Shown piece after piece: positions 47,501-58,829 of a stretch of DNA of 64,000 bases. The stretch is from Volvox africanus (taxonomy: Eukaryota > Chlorophyta > Chlorophyceae > Chlamydomonadales > Volvocaceae). The translations under genes were made by a program, and so were the position numbers. The stretch spans positions 2,957,001-3,021,000 of the forward strand of contig BSDZ01000013.1 in NCBI GenBank assembly GCA_030268105.1, in the 5' to 3' direction. The notes below the pieces were generated by a model. That model saw only the letters and a program-made list of their open reading frames with translations. It searched no databases and had not been told where the DNA came from. Each line of letters starts with the position of its first letter. Within the stretch, counting starts at the first letter, position 1.

Positions 47501-50500
47501 GGTAAGTGTGATGACGACGCTATACGTGGTCGTGTGGCGAGGTGATGGTGGTACGTCTGGGTGTTTCGTTATCTGTGTTACATCACATCGCGTAGAGGGC
47601 TAAGGATGAGCGTTTTGGGGGACGCATCGTTCGCTGTCCTGCTCCTGGCTGTTGGCTGTTGGCTGCTGGCTGCTGGCTGCTGGCTGCTGGCTCCCTCCGC
47701 ATCCTGGGGCCGGGCCGGTTCAGTTTGGTGGCTTCAAAAGGGCCCGATTGCACGATAGGTGGCTGTGTACGGAAAAGCAAGTGACACGATCTCATACCTC
47801 TTCTGAGTACAGCATTCCCCCCCCCGGTGGTTCAATACACTCGCTTGGCCGCTCGGCCACGCAGTGTGATCAATTCTCCCCTTTCTTATCCCATGGCCTC
47901 ACAACGCCGTGAGACTCAGCGACTCACGCCGCTCTCACTTCTAGGACCTGTGCGTGTCCGTCAGCTTCATCTCCATGGTCACTGAATGCGGTTCGGTATT
48001 TAGTAAGAGAGGGGGCTGGGACCGATGGCTCGTCGTCTGTGTCACGACAAAACACGTAACCTGCACAACGCGTGACAACTGAGACGTTGCTGCCGCCGCC
48101 GCCAGAGGATATGCCCGTGGATCCTGACGCGGCTTGGTTGGCAGCACTTGTACGGCAGCTGGAACTGGATCGCGCTTCTTCGCCCGGCGGGAGCTGCTTC
48201 CCAGTTGCTGCGGCGGGTGTCGCCCCGCAAATGAGGGCGACGTCGGAGCGGCCAACGGTCACATCGCGGCTCCGGCCTGGAGTTTGGGCGGTGGATACGG
48301 CGTGTGTCGTACCCATGCAGCTGGTTGGCAAAGCTTACGAAAGGGCGTACGCGTTCCGCAGCGCCACGGAAGGTAATACACCGTACAATGCCGTATTGCC
48401 ATTGTACAATATAAGTATAAGTACCTTGCTCAGCGCTGGTTCGTCCACAAATCGGGGACTATCATAACGGGTTCAGCCATGTGGGGTTTTGTGGCGCAGA
48501 TATGACATTGTGTGATCTGGAAGTACGCCGCTTTACTGTTGGCACACAAGACACAAGGAACTTGAGAGTCCGTTACTTGAAAGTAAGTAGATACCCTATT
48601 TGATTTTAGCCGTACTCGGATCAAGTCCATTGTTGCCTTCTTCAACCCGCCCATACAGGCCTACGGCGGCAGCGGCTGCGTGCTTCCTCCGTGTACGACA
48701 CCGCGGCCCTCTCTGCGCCGATGACGACAGCACCGATGGCACCGGCAGCTAGCTGCGGTGCCCCTGGCCTCGTCCGCCAGCCGGCTGCCTCAGCTCGCCA
48801 AAGACGATGTCTGGAGATGAAGCGACTGGAGGATGGAGTACAGGACGATGAGAACGATAGCGGCGGTGGCGGTGGCAACGCAAATGCAGTGGCGCCGATG
48901 GACGTAGATGGTTTGCATCTGGAAGAGGTGGAGGAGGAGGAGGTGGAGGAGGAGGAGGAGGAGGGGGAGGGGACTCGCGTGTCCCGAAAAGTAAGGGTCC
49001 ATCCTACCGGTGGTGCTGCTGCAACCTGCGGCGTCTGCATCAGCGACGAGGACACTGGCGCGGCCACTGCTAACGGCCCGTTCGGTTGGCCTTCCCTGGA
49101 CTTGCAAAGGCCGGGGCTGGACTTGGGCTCACTGGCGGCGACCCTCCCGGGAGTGGACTGCAGCGTCAGCGGTGTTTCTCATATGGTACGGCATGTCGCG
49201 TGGACGAGCAGGGCGGCAGCAAACAGGGGACTGGAGCGCGCCCGGTGGAATGGAACAGGGGACGTGGGGAAGGGGAGGGTATTTAAGGGGAGGATAGGGG
49301 GGAGCCCACGACAGCATTTCGGTTAACATTTGGCCGGAAGCGTTTCCTGCGATAGGTCACAGGTTATTGCCAGGGGCGGCGAGTGTGTCGCGTAGAGCTC
49401 CGAACCACAGCGGTCGGTACCGGCCCCAGACACAGGGCGGTCATGCTGGTCTTCTTTCCGCTCCGGAACCCATCTGTGCACGGCTCCCGTCGTCGTCTTT
49501 CAGAGACGCCCCATATCTTTCACATAGCTGTCTGCCCGACTCGCCCAGCGCACGGCGCCAGACAGCGCAGACTGTGCTGCTCGGTTCTATGCTGTGCTGT
49601 GCTGTCCTGTCCTGTGCTGTGCTGTGCGAACGAAAGGAACGTCGTTTTCTTGTTTGCGGCCTTCCAACGGATCGTCAGCCTTTCCCACTCAAAACCTTCC
49701 TCCACGTCACGGCATATGGCGCTTTGTTCACCCCGGGGCGCAGGAGGGCGGCAGCCGGGCGGGGTATGCCCGATGGGAGGCCTGGCGGCGCGGCGGCGGT
49801 GTGGCCCGGTACGCAGCCACGCGCAACGACGCAATGCAGCGCACTGGAACCAGCCGGATGTCTCCGTACCTGCACTGGGGCATGGTGTCCCCATTCAGGT
49901 GGGATCCTTCAAATGATATTCCCCTCTTTCCGGGATTCTAGTGCACAGGAAATTGGATTTCATCCTTCTGAACACCCAGTGCACCCTGTTCAGAGTTTTT
50001 CATTACTAGCATTTGCCGTACTGGTATTCGCGCCGTACTGGTATTTATAACCCACATCGCTCCCCTCACGGCCACAAGCCTTGGCCACACCGCTGTCAAT
50101 TTTTGGCACCGCTGCCGCTGCCGCAACTGCTGGACAATGCAGGATCGCCCGAGAAGCAGCCGCCAGTGGCGGCGCCGGCGCCGGCAAGTTCCTGGACGAG
50201 CTGCTCGTGTGGCGGGAGCTGTCGTACAGCTTCTGCTTTTACAGGTTTGCTGAGCTGGCGTGTCACTTTTTGGCGCCAAAGTAACGTCCCTTTATGAAAG
50301 ACGTCATTTGAGATCTGAATTCTTTCCCTCCCATGGACTACATTCTGCACGCCGTGTGCGCCGTACCGCTCCGCACGTTGGGGCTGCGTTTGAGGGCTGC
50401 ATGTTTTGTTCAAATACTTATCCTTGCGACTGCATCTCCCACTTGCGAGAATAGGTATTTGAAGGAGCCCGTGGCCCGGCCTGTGCGCCGGTGCAGAGAA

Positions 50501-51916
50501 GAGTTTATCATCATCTGTCACGGTCATGGTGTCTAGTCTCCTCAATAGCAGCATAATATCCCGCCGTGTGATATTTGTATATTTGAACACATAAGCACGA
50601 GCTGTCATTACCTGTCAAGACCCGTGGATCCTGGAGCTGCCCTTCACCCCATTCCATCCCCGCACGCCCTCGCAGGTACCCGAAGCTGGACTCGCTCTCA
50701 GTGCTGCCGCGCTGGGCCCAAGATGCGCTGGCTGCTCATGCGAACGACCCACGGACACCCAAAAAGCTGCGGCAGCTGGAGGCTGGTGAAACCGGTGAGT
50801 TAGCTTGGCGTCGTTGGCGTCTTGGCCCGCCAACTCTCCTATCCGCTTAGTTTCCCCCTTTCTGTTCCCGCGCTTTTCAGCTTCCGTATACCTGCACTCA
50901 CCTATTCCTCATGTTTGGGGGCCTTCGAAGCGGTCAGTTGAAGAAGGGGGACCAGCTCAGGATTCGTTGAAGCTTCATGTTTTCACATAATCCAACTTAA
51001 TGGTTCCTTGCCATGGGCGAGCAGGGGATGCCTTTTGGGACGCAGCGCAACGGCAGTTGGCGACACACGGGGAGCTTCACAACAACGTGCGGATGACCTG
51101 GGGCAAGGCGCTGCTGCCTTGGTGCTCCTCTCCCCAGCGCGCATTAGACACCGTCCTGCATCTCAACCACCGGTGTGTGTGCCACCGAAGTGGCGGTTTT
51201 GAGCGGGGGGCTTGGCGGGCTTGGCGGGCGTGTGAGGCGACCTGACCTGTCTTTTTGCCTCCCAGCCAACTGAGCTGCGCTGCTGGCCGGACCTGCTGTC
51301 AGGCTGGGTTTCGGGAACTTCGTCAGGCGGCTGGCTTGTCAGCGGATCGGGGCAGGCTGGCGTTGGGTACTGGCGATAGGAGGGGGAAAACAAGGCTGGG
51401 GCCTGGGCTGGGCACGCTGCAAATTTGACAGGCTTGTTTACGCGTGCCAGTGTGATGCGTTAATGTGCGTACTCTGTACGCGAACCTTGCTGCTACAGCA
51501 TCGGTGACGTTATGATACAAGTCACAAACAAAAGCTTCTCCGTTTCATCCATTCAAACAAACTGCACCATGTGTCCAGCTGGGAAAGCTGCAACTCATCT
51601 ATGCGTATATTCATATATTCCGTTGCATATGTATATGTCAATGTGGGCGCGCCCGGTACGTGTCTCCTTGCGGCCGTTTGGCTTACATACACGCCCAGAA
51701 ACCTCATACTCCCAACACCTCTCAACACCCCCATGCAGCTATGCTCTTGACGGGTGCGACCCTGCGAGTTACGGTGGCATACTTTGGTGCTTCGGCCTCT
51801 TTGACGGCCCCAAGGAGTCGGCTTCCACCGCTGTCAGTGGCGCCCTGCGTCGGCGTCCTACCTCCTCGCATGCCCGGCGCCTAACCCCAGCGGCCTACGC
51901 ATCCCTGCCACCGTGA
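44514..51916 (+). CDS. Large photolyase/cryptochrome-superfamily protein
   Basis: Predicted FAD-binding photolyase-fold protein, for light-driven DNA repair or light sensing. Eleven exons (44514-44600, 45116-46027, 46912-47059, 47298-47501, 48106-48372, 48659-49185, 49744-49898, 50143-50244, 50676-50794, 51025-51172, 51739-51916) join in frame to 948 residues. The alpha/beta domain begins near 327 (YVLYWMKTAVRGHENPALD) and includes RVKFLLEGLRDAQRELRDQG and VDTACVVPMQLVGKAYERA. The FAD domain has GTSRMSPYLHWGMVSPFRIA, KFLDELLVWRELSYSFCFYR, GELHNNVRMTWGKALLPW and LDGCDPASYGGILWCFG. This is nearer class II-like and bacterial or plant FAD-domain proteins than classical class I. A 325-residue N-terminal extension and a second insert (about 570-650) carry acidic runs; both are absent from usual ~450-500-residue photolyases. 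The first exon, and so the true start, is uncertain. Confidence 0.88.
45719..45810 (+). repeat. Coding GAGGAA/GAGGAG repeat, acidic tract
   Basis: Purine-rich repeats in photolyase exon 2 encode Glu runs interrupted by KKGGGG. A similar acidic run is encoded at about 48920-48970 in exon 6. Confidence 0.8.
46333..46905. repeat. CCCCTCAT minisatellite in photolyase intron
   Basis: About 570 bp of nearly pure pyrimidine on the plus strand, built from CCCCTCATCC-like units of 8-16 nt. It fills the 3' part of intron 46028-46911 and ends in the acceptor CCCTTTCAG. Long Pro/His/Ser open frames across it are artefacts of the repeat. Confidence 0.92.
47645..47693. repeat. (TGCTGGC)n minisatellite in photolyase intron
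   Basis: Seven-base unit TGTTGGC/TGCTGGC repeated about seven times, in the intron between 47501 and 48106. Confidence 0.85.
49591..49627. repeat. (GCTGT)n repeat in photolyase intron
   Basis: Pentanucleotide GCTGT/CCTGT repeated about seven times, in the intron between 49185 and 49744. Confidence 0.8.
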
Positions 51917-52339
51917 GTGGAAGAACTAAAGCGTGGTGCTGCGACCGAGTCATCTTCTCTTGGCAGTGGCCCAGCGGCACCACCAGCACGGTTGGGAGAG
52001 AGGACTAAGGCATATGAAGGCATATAAAACCCTACATATTAAACCTAGTCTTCAAAACTTGGACGTACTTTAGGATGTGGAAAGGAAGCTGGGACGCCCC
52101 GTGCATAGCGTCTAATAACTGAATTGGTTCAGCATGTGACCGAGTGACTCATGCTGCCATCTGGGAGTTTGGAAGTGCTCTTTGCCTGCCGCCTGGCAGG
52201 GTAGGGAGCAGTGGTGGAAGCTGCGGTGCACAGTAAACTGTGCTGGTGCAAACGAGGCGACGGTAAGAGTGGTAGCAGTTTATGTGCGCGATGGCATGAG
52301 GAATTCAGGGGGCCTATATGAATCGACTATGGACGCAGT

Positions 52340-52344
52340 TGTAA
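52340..52344 (+). terminator. Candidate TGTAA signal of the photolyase gene
   Basis: TGTAA lies 424 nt after the stop at 51916. Candidate only. Confidence 0.3.
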
Positions 52345-54853
52345 GCGGTTATGGGTGCAGCTGCTGTCTTCCCTCCTCGGCTCTTCATGGCAGTGAGGGT
52401 CAGGTTTCTTATGAGGAGTATGAGGTATGAGATAATTCGTTAGTGGGTATTGTAGGTGCCAGACGGACGGAATAAGGACACAGCCTATTATTGCCCGGGA
52501 AGAGGACAAACGGATGCTCTTTGGACTTTTAAAATGCGCAGCCTTAACAAAGTGCGGGGAGGAGGGCACAACGGTCTCCAGAAGCGGCTTCATTTTCACG
52601 GCACGACGCAAACAAGCCAGAGCCAGGCACGGAATTTCCTTCTGATTCATTGTTTAAAAGGATACAGTTATTGCAATTCCGATCGAAGAATGGTTAGGTC
52701 GGTGCTCGGATTGCCGGCCGAGTAGCAAAGACAGCCTGCGAACGCCTACCGTGGTGATCGTGCACATGCCACAGAGCATGATCAAATTATGCGCAGATAC
52801 CCACACACCCACACAACTCGTATGCATATTCCATGAATAGTCCCGAAATAAAGAAAAGACTTCCAGATGTTGCAATGCGCTCGTTCCACCACGTCGTTCG
52901 ACATACCCACAGGATCAGGAACTAGGCTTGTGCCAGACCACCATCACATCTATCACGCCAGCTACATATCAACTACAACGATTACCCCATCCGAAAACCT
53001 TAAGAGGTCCACTGCTACACCCCCTCTCGCCATCATATAACATAACAGGCGCTGTTGCATCCATCGTACAATCCGCTCTTCATCCAACGCATGTGTCATT
53101 TCGATACGACAGCACTCGTGTACTAAATTTTCAGGCTTTCAGCCGCCCGGACGTTTGGCAACGACAGCAGCCTTCCTCCTCCTGTCATCCCCAGGTGGTC
53201 CAAAAGCTTTTGTTTGGAGAGATGGGGACAAACAGTTCGAGGCGCAATATCAGGATTCTACCGCCCCTCCTGAGACCACTACGAAAGGGCTAGCAGTATC
53301 CTTCAGATGAGGGGAGCAGTGCGACCCCATCCCATCTGACATCAATTCATTCGGATTCTCCCCTTCCTCTGCCCCCACCACACATACACCAGCTTCTCCT
53401 CTAGTCCTCGTCTCCCTCCCCTCTTCAACAGCCTTCTTCGCGTTCCTTTGTATGACTCATGTAGGAGATGCGCCAGACCCACACTCCGCCGGCCATCCAA
53501 TATTGTAATCCTCCACCGACCTGCATTAAGCTGTAATAAATGCAGCCGGACCTACGCGGTAAAACCCGGACACGGTAAAACACAAACGCCTTATACGTGT
53601 GGGAATCGTACCGGGTTCCCTTCACGACATAAGGCTCAGCAGGCGCCCTGGCCCCGGAGGAGCCCTCCACGATCCATTCCACGACCACCTATGTAAAGCC
53701 GTGAGGATATCGCACCTCAAGATGTGAGGAAGCCAGAGATCCGCCGACATGGAGAGAGGACGGCAAGGTGCCGTGAAGTTCAGGCGGTCAACTGTAGCAG
53801 CAGTGAACGGCGCCGTGAACGGGCGAACGGCGCCGTGAAAGCATGTCGCTGAATGAGGAAAAGGGCATTTCATAGACAAAAAACAGATTGACAGGCACAG
53901 GTAAAGCTAGGCAAGAAATAGCCAGTCACTGCCACACAAGGCAATGGACAGGCGGCACAAAATGCGGGAACAACAGGTCCGTTCGTTGATCCCGCGAAGA
54001 ACAGCGCACAGAGCAGGGGGTTCTTCCCATCTCTCTCTTCGCCCCCATCTTACCATCATTACCCCAGAACAGGGACAGCACAATAAACACCAAGCCCCTA
54101 ATTTAAAAGGCCGACACCAGCCCACATGGGCGCCTCGGGAATTTTCATAATTCACGACAAGAGGCCGTCTGTGGACAGAGGGGAGAAAAACACGCAGGGA
54201 TTCCCTTACCCCACGCAGAGGTGCCGCACTTATAATGTGTGTATTGTGCTCTCTGAAGGGCCCAGACCCGATGCCCCGAGCCAGCATTGCATATGTTTAC
54301 GAACAAGGTGGCGGCGGAGCTCAGAGGTAACTGAGTCTGCCTCAATAGGCGTGTCGTTACGAGATGACCGCAACCACTAACACACTAAGCCACCCACACA
54401 TCCAAAAACACATGGCGCAGCCCACATCACATCACGTCACATCACACCGCTAAAAGGTGCTGTCCACATGCCCGCCTTCCATGGAGCAGTCTCGGGAGCC
54501 CTCCCCACCCGGCCCCGCCCTAACACATGCACCTCCGACCCCTCCGTTGGATTTCCTTAGTCCGGAAGTCCGACTTCAGTGACTTCAGCTCCCACACCCG
54601 GCGACCAGAAAGAAGAAACCAAGATTGACCAAGAACAGAGAGAGAACCAATGACTCGGCAAGGCACTCCGCGTGTGCCTGGGCGCAGCAACACTCTAAAC
54701 CCGCGTCTGGCCGTTCCACGCTGGGGGTGTCGAGCCCCAGCCTGCCTATTCCCCGCACAATGAACTACGCTTACCATGTGCAAGGAAAGTAAAACCGCCT
54801 TTCCCCCTCCATCAGCCGCTATCGTCTCTCGCTCATCCTGCCACAATGCTCTA

Positions 54854-54900
54854 GTCGGTCGGTCAGTCGGTCAGTCGGACAATCTATCGGTCAGTCAATC
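54854..54900. repeat. GTCG/GTCA tetranucleotide repeat
   Basis: Imperfect run of TCGG and TCAG units in the non-coding region between photolyase and cyclin genes. Confidence 0.65.
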
Positions 54901-55532
54901 TTTGATCTGTCTGTGAGTCGACAGATCGACGTCAATCTCCGCCTTCCACCACCCGCCCGTCCGAAAGTCCCTCACGTCACAGCACGACGTTGGGCCAACC
55001 CAAGTCTCTGCAGTAAACGGCTCGTCTGCCGTCGCGTCGCGTCATGAAAAGAAGAAAACTCCTCGAGTTTTGTAAGGCTGCGCAAAATTGAAGATGTCCG
55101 TAAACGAAGAAGCAAAGCCAAGCCAACAAAACGAAGCGGAGATATCAGCATCTAATTCTAAACCCAACCTCCTCAACAGATGCGCTGGCCTATTCCCGAG
55201 GGGTTAGCATCGACGTCCAAACTATAGCACGGACAGACCCCCAACCAACACTGGTCGCCCGCGCGTCCTCTTCCCCCGAATTTTAACATCTATCGCTCTC
55301 CGCGCTTTGACACACGGAGTGGACTGTACTCTCACGCATTCCCAAACCACCCAGCTCTCAAGGTGATGGATAGGTTTGGCGGCGCCAGTCCGGCTGCAGG
55401 GCCCAACACTCACACATTTCCCCCAAGCAGTCCTCCGTCTATCTGCCGACAAGTCATCGGTGGGAAGGCAGGTTAAGGCAGACCACAGCCCATCATGGAG
55501 CACCTCAATTCTATAGCATGCCACGGCCTACA

Positions 55533-58132
55533 TCACCGCCGCGGCCCTGAGGGCGGTGCGACGGTTTGTAACGCCCGAATCACCTCGTCCGCCTCCTCGT
55601 CATTTACCTCATCATCATAATACAAGCTCTGAGTAACCGACGGCGTGGCGGACGCCGATGCGGACGCGGCTCCGACCGATGAGTCAATGCTGCTTCGGCG
55701 CGCCGAGGAGCGCTTCTCGCTGCTGTGGCTGTGACCCGACACGGAGCGCCGCTTGCGCCGCAGTGAGGAGCCCCAGCCCTGTGGCTCGCGGAGCAGGAGA
55801 ATAGCTTAGCTAAGATGAAGTTTAGCTAACCATAACAAGCAAGAAATCAAGCAAGCTACGTCGTGGAACCATAGGCACGTCATATAACCAGTGAACCCTG
55901 ACTTTGACACAATAGCGAACCCACCGTGGAAATTCCCCAAACTCCAGAATCGTTGACGGCGCAGTTCCCATGCAGGGCCGTCCCATCTACGAGGCGTCCC
56001 ACCCCACACACATGCATACAGACTGCGGCTGCCCGCTGTCACAATCCACCCATACCGAAAGGAAGGATACAAACAGCGAATTAACATTAAGATGCACTCG
56101 TTCGCCGCAAGTCCCTTGCATTCCATTCCATTCCAAGCCTCACCTCCCCTTGCCCAATCAGCAGCGTTCCCGCCACGAGCTGCTTCAGCATGGCCCGCAG
56201 CTCCTCCCAGGGCACATGCAGCCGGTAGTCCAACAGGCGCAGCATCTCCAGCTCCAGCCGGTTGATCTCCTGCACGCTGACACCGCCAACCTGCATCACA
56301 CAACAGGACCCGCATCAGAGCCCGGTCCTGATCAGGACACGCCGGAGATCCATGACGGCCGCCAACATGATAGCAGCTCAGACACGCACAAAGTCTACGA
56401 TATCACATGCAAGTGAATGCACAGGAAACTGGAATCACGTCACATACCTTAGGCGTCCCCTTACACCCACCGTTCCGACCTGGCTCACCGCATAAGCACC
56501 AATGAATTCAGCACGGCCCTGTCACAGCCCCACAGCCCCGTCACGCTCCTCTGGGTCTCTGCAGAGGCAGATGTCCCCTTCCCTCCGAGACAGCACTGAG
56601 CTTCCGGTTTCTTACATCGTTAGAAAGATGACTCGCTGCTGCCATAGTCAGTCCAGGTTGACGTGAGCCCCCATCGCTACACTAACCCAAACCTACCCTG
56701 CCGTAGAATGCGTTATTGAAATAATGGTCGTCTGTCAGTTTTGCCGCCAACATGACGCCACTCAGCAGCAGGCGGTGCACGTTCAGCGGGGCGGGCAGCA
56801 TGTCCAAATCGCGCTGCGCGAGGCGAAAAGGCCGCAGCACAGTCGTACAGCATACATCAGGGTGTCACACTGCTACGCCAGTACACCAGTACACAGGGCC
56901 CGTTTGCATGAATGATAAGTGTATGGAAGGATGCGTGTGCACAGACCGTGCACGCCTTTCCTTTCAACGCCAAGCTTTTCCATGCGCTCTAAGAGAAAAT
57001 ATGTAGTTAAGTGAGCGATAGGGAAACGAGAGGAAAGAGCACAGTAGGGATGCACGGGAATGCACGGCAGTGGAGCTAAGCTGTAGGGTGTGACTCGGCT
57101 ACTAAAACCGCCCTATCACAATGTTCTGGACTTGTACCATGCGCCGGATGACGGTCCTAAGGCCAAATCTCATAGACCTGAACGTGGCCCGCGTTACAAT
57201 GTGGGGCCGAATTGCAAAGGTCTTTGCCGCTGTGCTACCCTTTGACCCATACCTCACCGGACAGAGCACATATGCCCACCTGGCCCAACAAGTCCATGTA
57301 AACCAGGGACATAACGAAGCAGACGGGGCTGCATTTCGTATACTTTGCAATGCGCTCGATGTAAGCTTGTAGTCCAATAGGTGGTGGGCGAAGGCCATGG
57401 AACACGGTGAGCTTGCCTGTGGGCATCATATGCTGGCTCCCGACCTGCAGGCAGTAAAAGCCTACCCAGATAAGCCCGCGAACCCGGTTATTGAAACGGA
57501 TCTGTGGAGCATACACAGCAGGACTAAAGGATACTCCTCGTCGACTATTATGTATTGGCATGGAAGGTATGACCATCACATGCGAAGGAGCCGAAGCCCT
57601 CCCGCGTACCGTGCTAGATGTTAACCGCTCCTGCAGGTCGTTTTTTTCAATATTGCTTTCAACCGCAGCCGTGATAAGCTTCAAAAGGCGGGAACTAGTC
57701 AGGCTGCCGTCGGCAACTTGTCTGCGAAGCCAAGGACCCGCGGTTATTGCGGCGGGACGAGAAGGAATTCAACTTTACGTCCATGTACTTACAGAAGAGC
57801 AAACAGTTCCTCTGCATCACTGTTGTTGTCAACAACACCAGAGGACCGGCGTCCTCTCGAACCATACGTGAACGACTTGGCGCCTGCCGACGATACATAC
57901 TGTCCAGAATCATTCTCTGTGTCGGTTACAGCAGGGCTTCCACGTAACGGCCCCGACGCCGACCGAAAGAGCGAGAAGTGCACCTGTCAATTGTCACGAG
58001 CCCAGCCTGAATTGACCTTTCAAGGAAACGTGGTCGATACATTGTGTCCATCCAGCTTAAAGACGTCCTTCCTTGGCAAACAACGACAACCAAGAAAGAA
58101 ACAGACATGAACAGGCTCACCTCCTTGACCAT
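55533..58132 (-). CDS. PHO80-like (U/P-type) cyclin
   Basis: Cyclin of the PHO80 group (plant CYCU/CYCP), a regulatory partner of a cyclin-dependent kinase, in yeast linked to phosphate signalling. Seven exons (58121-58132, 57793-57983, 57610-57694, 57280-57411, 56697-56813, 56144-56290, 55533-55778) join in frame to 309 residues. The cyclin box spans about residues 85-245: RLLKLITAAVESNIEKND, FHGLRPPPIGLQAYIERIAK, CSPVCFVMSLVYMDLL, LNVHRLLLSGVMLAAKLTDD, HYFNNAFYGRVGGVSVQEIN and LELEMLRLLDYRLHV. The C-terminal tail is Ser-rich and basic (RRKRRSVSGHSHSS), then acidic, a plausible phosphorylated and nuclear-targeted tail. The first exon is only 12 nt (MVKE); it was chosen because ATG-GTC-AAG-GAG|GTGAGC matches phase. 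It is downstream of, and on the same strand as, a protein kinase gene that is not of CDK type. Confidence 0.93.
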
Positions 58133-58829
58133 TCCTAAACGGCCCCCGCGGTTGCCGTAGAGATTTCAAGGCAACGCAGGGGCCTGCTGCCTGCCTGTCA
58201 AATGCTGCGATACGAGGTTTCCCTAGTAACACTTGTGTTTGCACTGACTGTACACCGGACTGGACAAGATTTCATCTAAAATACCTTAAGCAAAACTTAT
58301 CAGGCGGCAAAGTGAAATGCACATAATGATAGGCGTAAGGCGACCTTTCGGACGCCGCACGGAAAATATTTGTACGGCAGATGGTGCCCAAATGCTCAAC
58401 GACGAGCTGGCCAGCGAAGCCAGCTCATGCAATCTCTTCGTTGAGACGTCCATTTGGAAATAGCATGTTCTATTAGTGACAAATCTCCCAGTATACTTCC
58501 CTATCATCCTAGGTTACTGGTTTAAGCTAGTCAAGCCGTGTAAAGCCAAATTGAGGCTTTCGGCCGTGCCGACCGCCTCGACAGTCCTATCTAAAAGTTA
58601 TCTTACGATCACAACCATCAACCAATGAATCAGCCTAAACAACGCCGTGTAACAACTGAGAAATTTTGACGCCACCGCGCCTCGCAAGCCGGATGAAAGC
58701 CTGACTACTTGGCCTGCCGTTCCCTGCGTCCTTTCGAGCTTATTCCTGCAACCCCAACTGTGTCCTCCACACGACACGCAACATAAACACAACTCATCGC
58801 ATCCTTTTCTCGGACACCTATTCATTTCT
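58133..58829. other. Spacer between kinase stop and cyclin start
   Basis: About 700 bp between two minus-strand genes, containing the kinase 3' UTR and the cyclin promoter. No other feature seen. Confidence 0.45.

Larger units (their letters stand above)
51917..55532. other. Long convergent spacer, no gene recognised
   Basis: About 3.6 kb between the photolyase stop and the minus-strand cyclin stop. A candidate TGTAA for the photolyase gene is at 52340-52344. Open frames are short, with no domain or splice support. It holds a GTCG/GTCA repeat near 54854-54900. It is the largest unexplained gap in the window and might hide a non-coding or fast-evolving gene. Confidence 0.4.
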
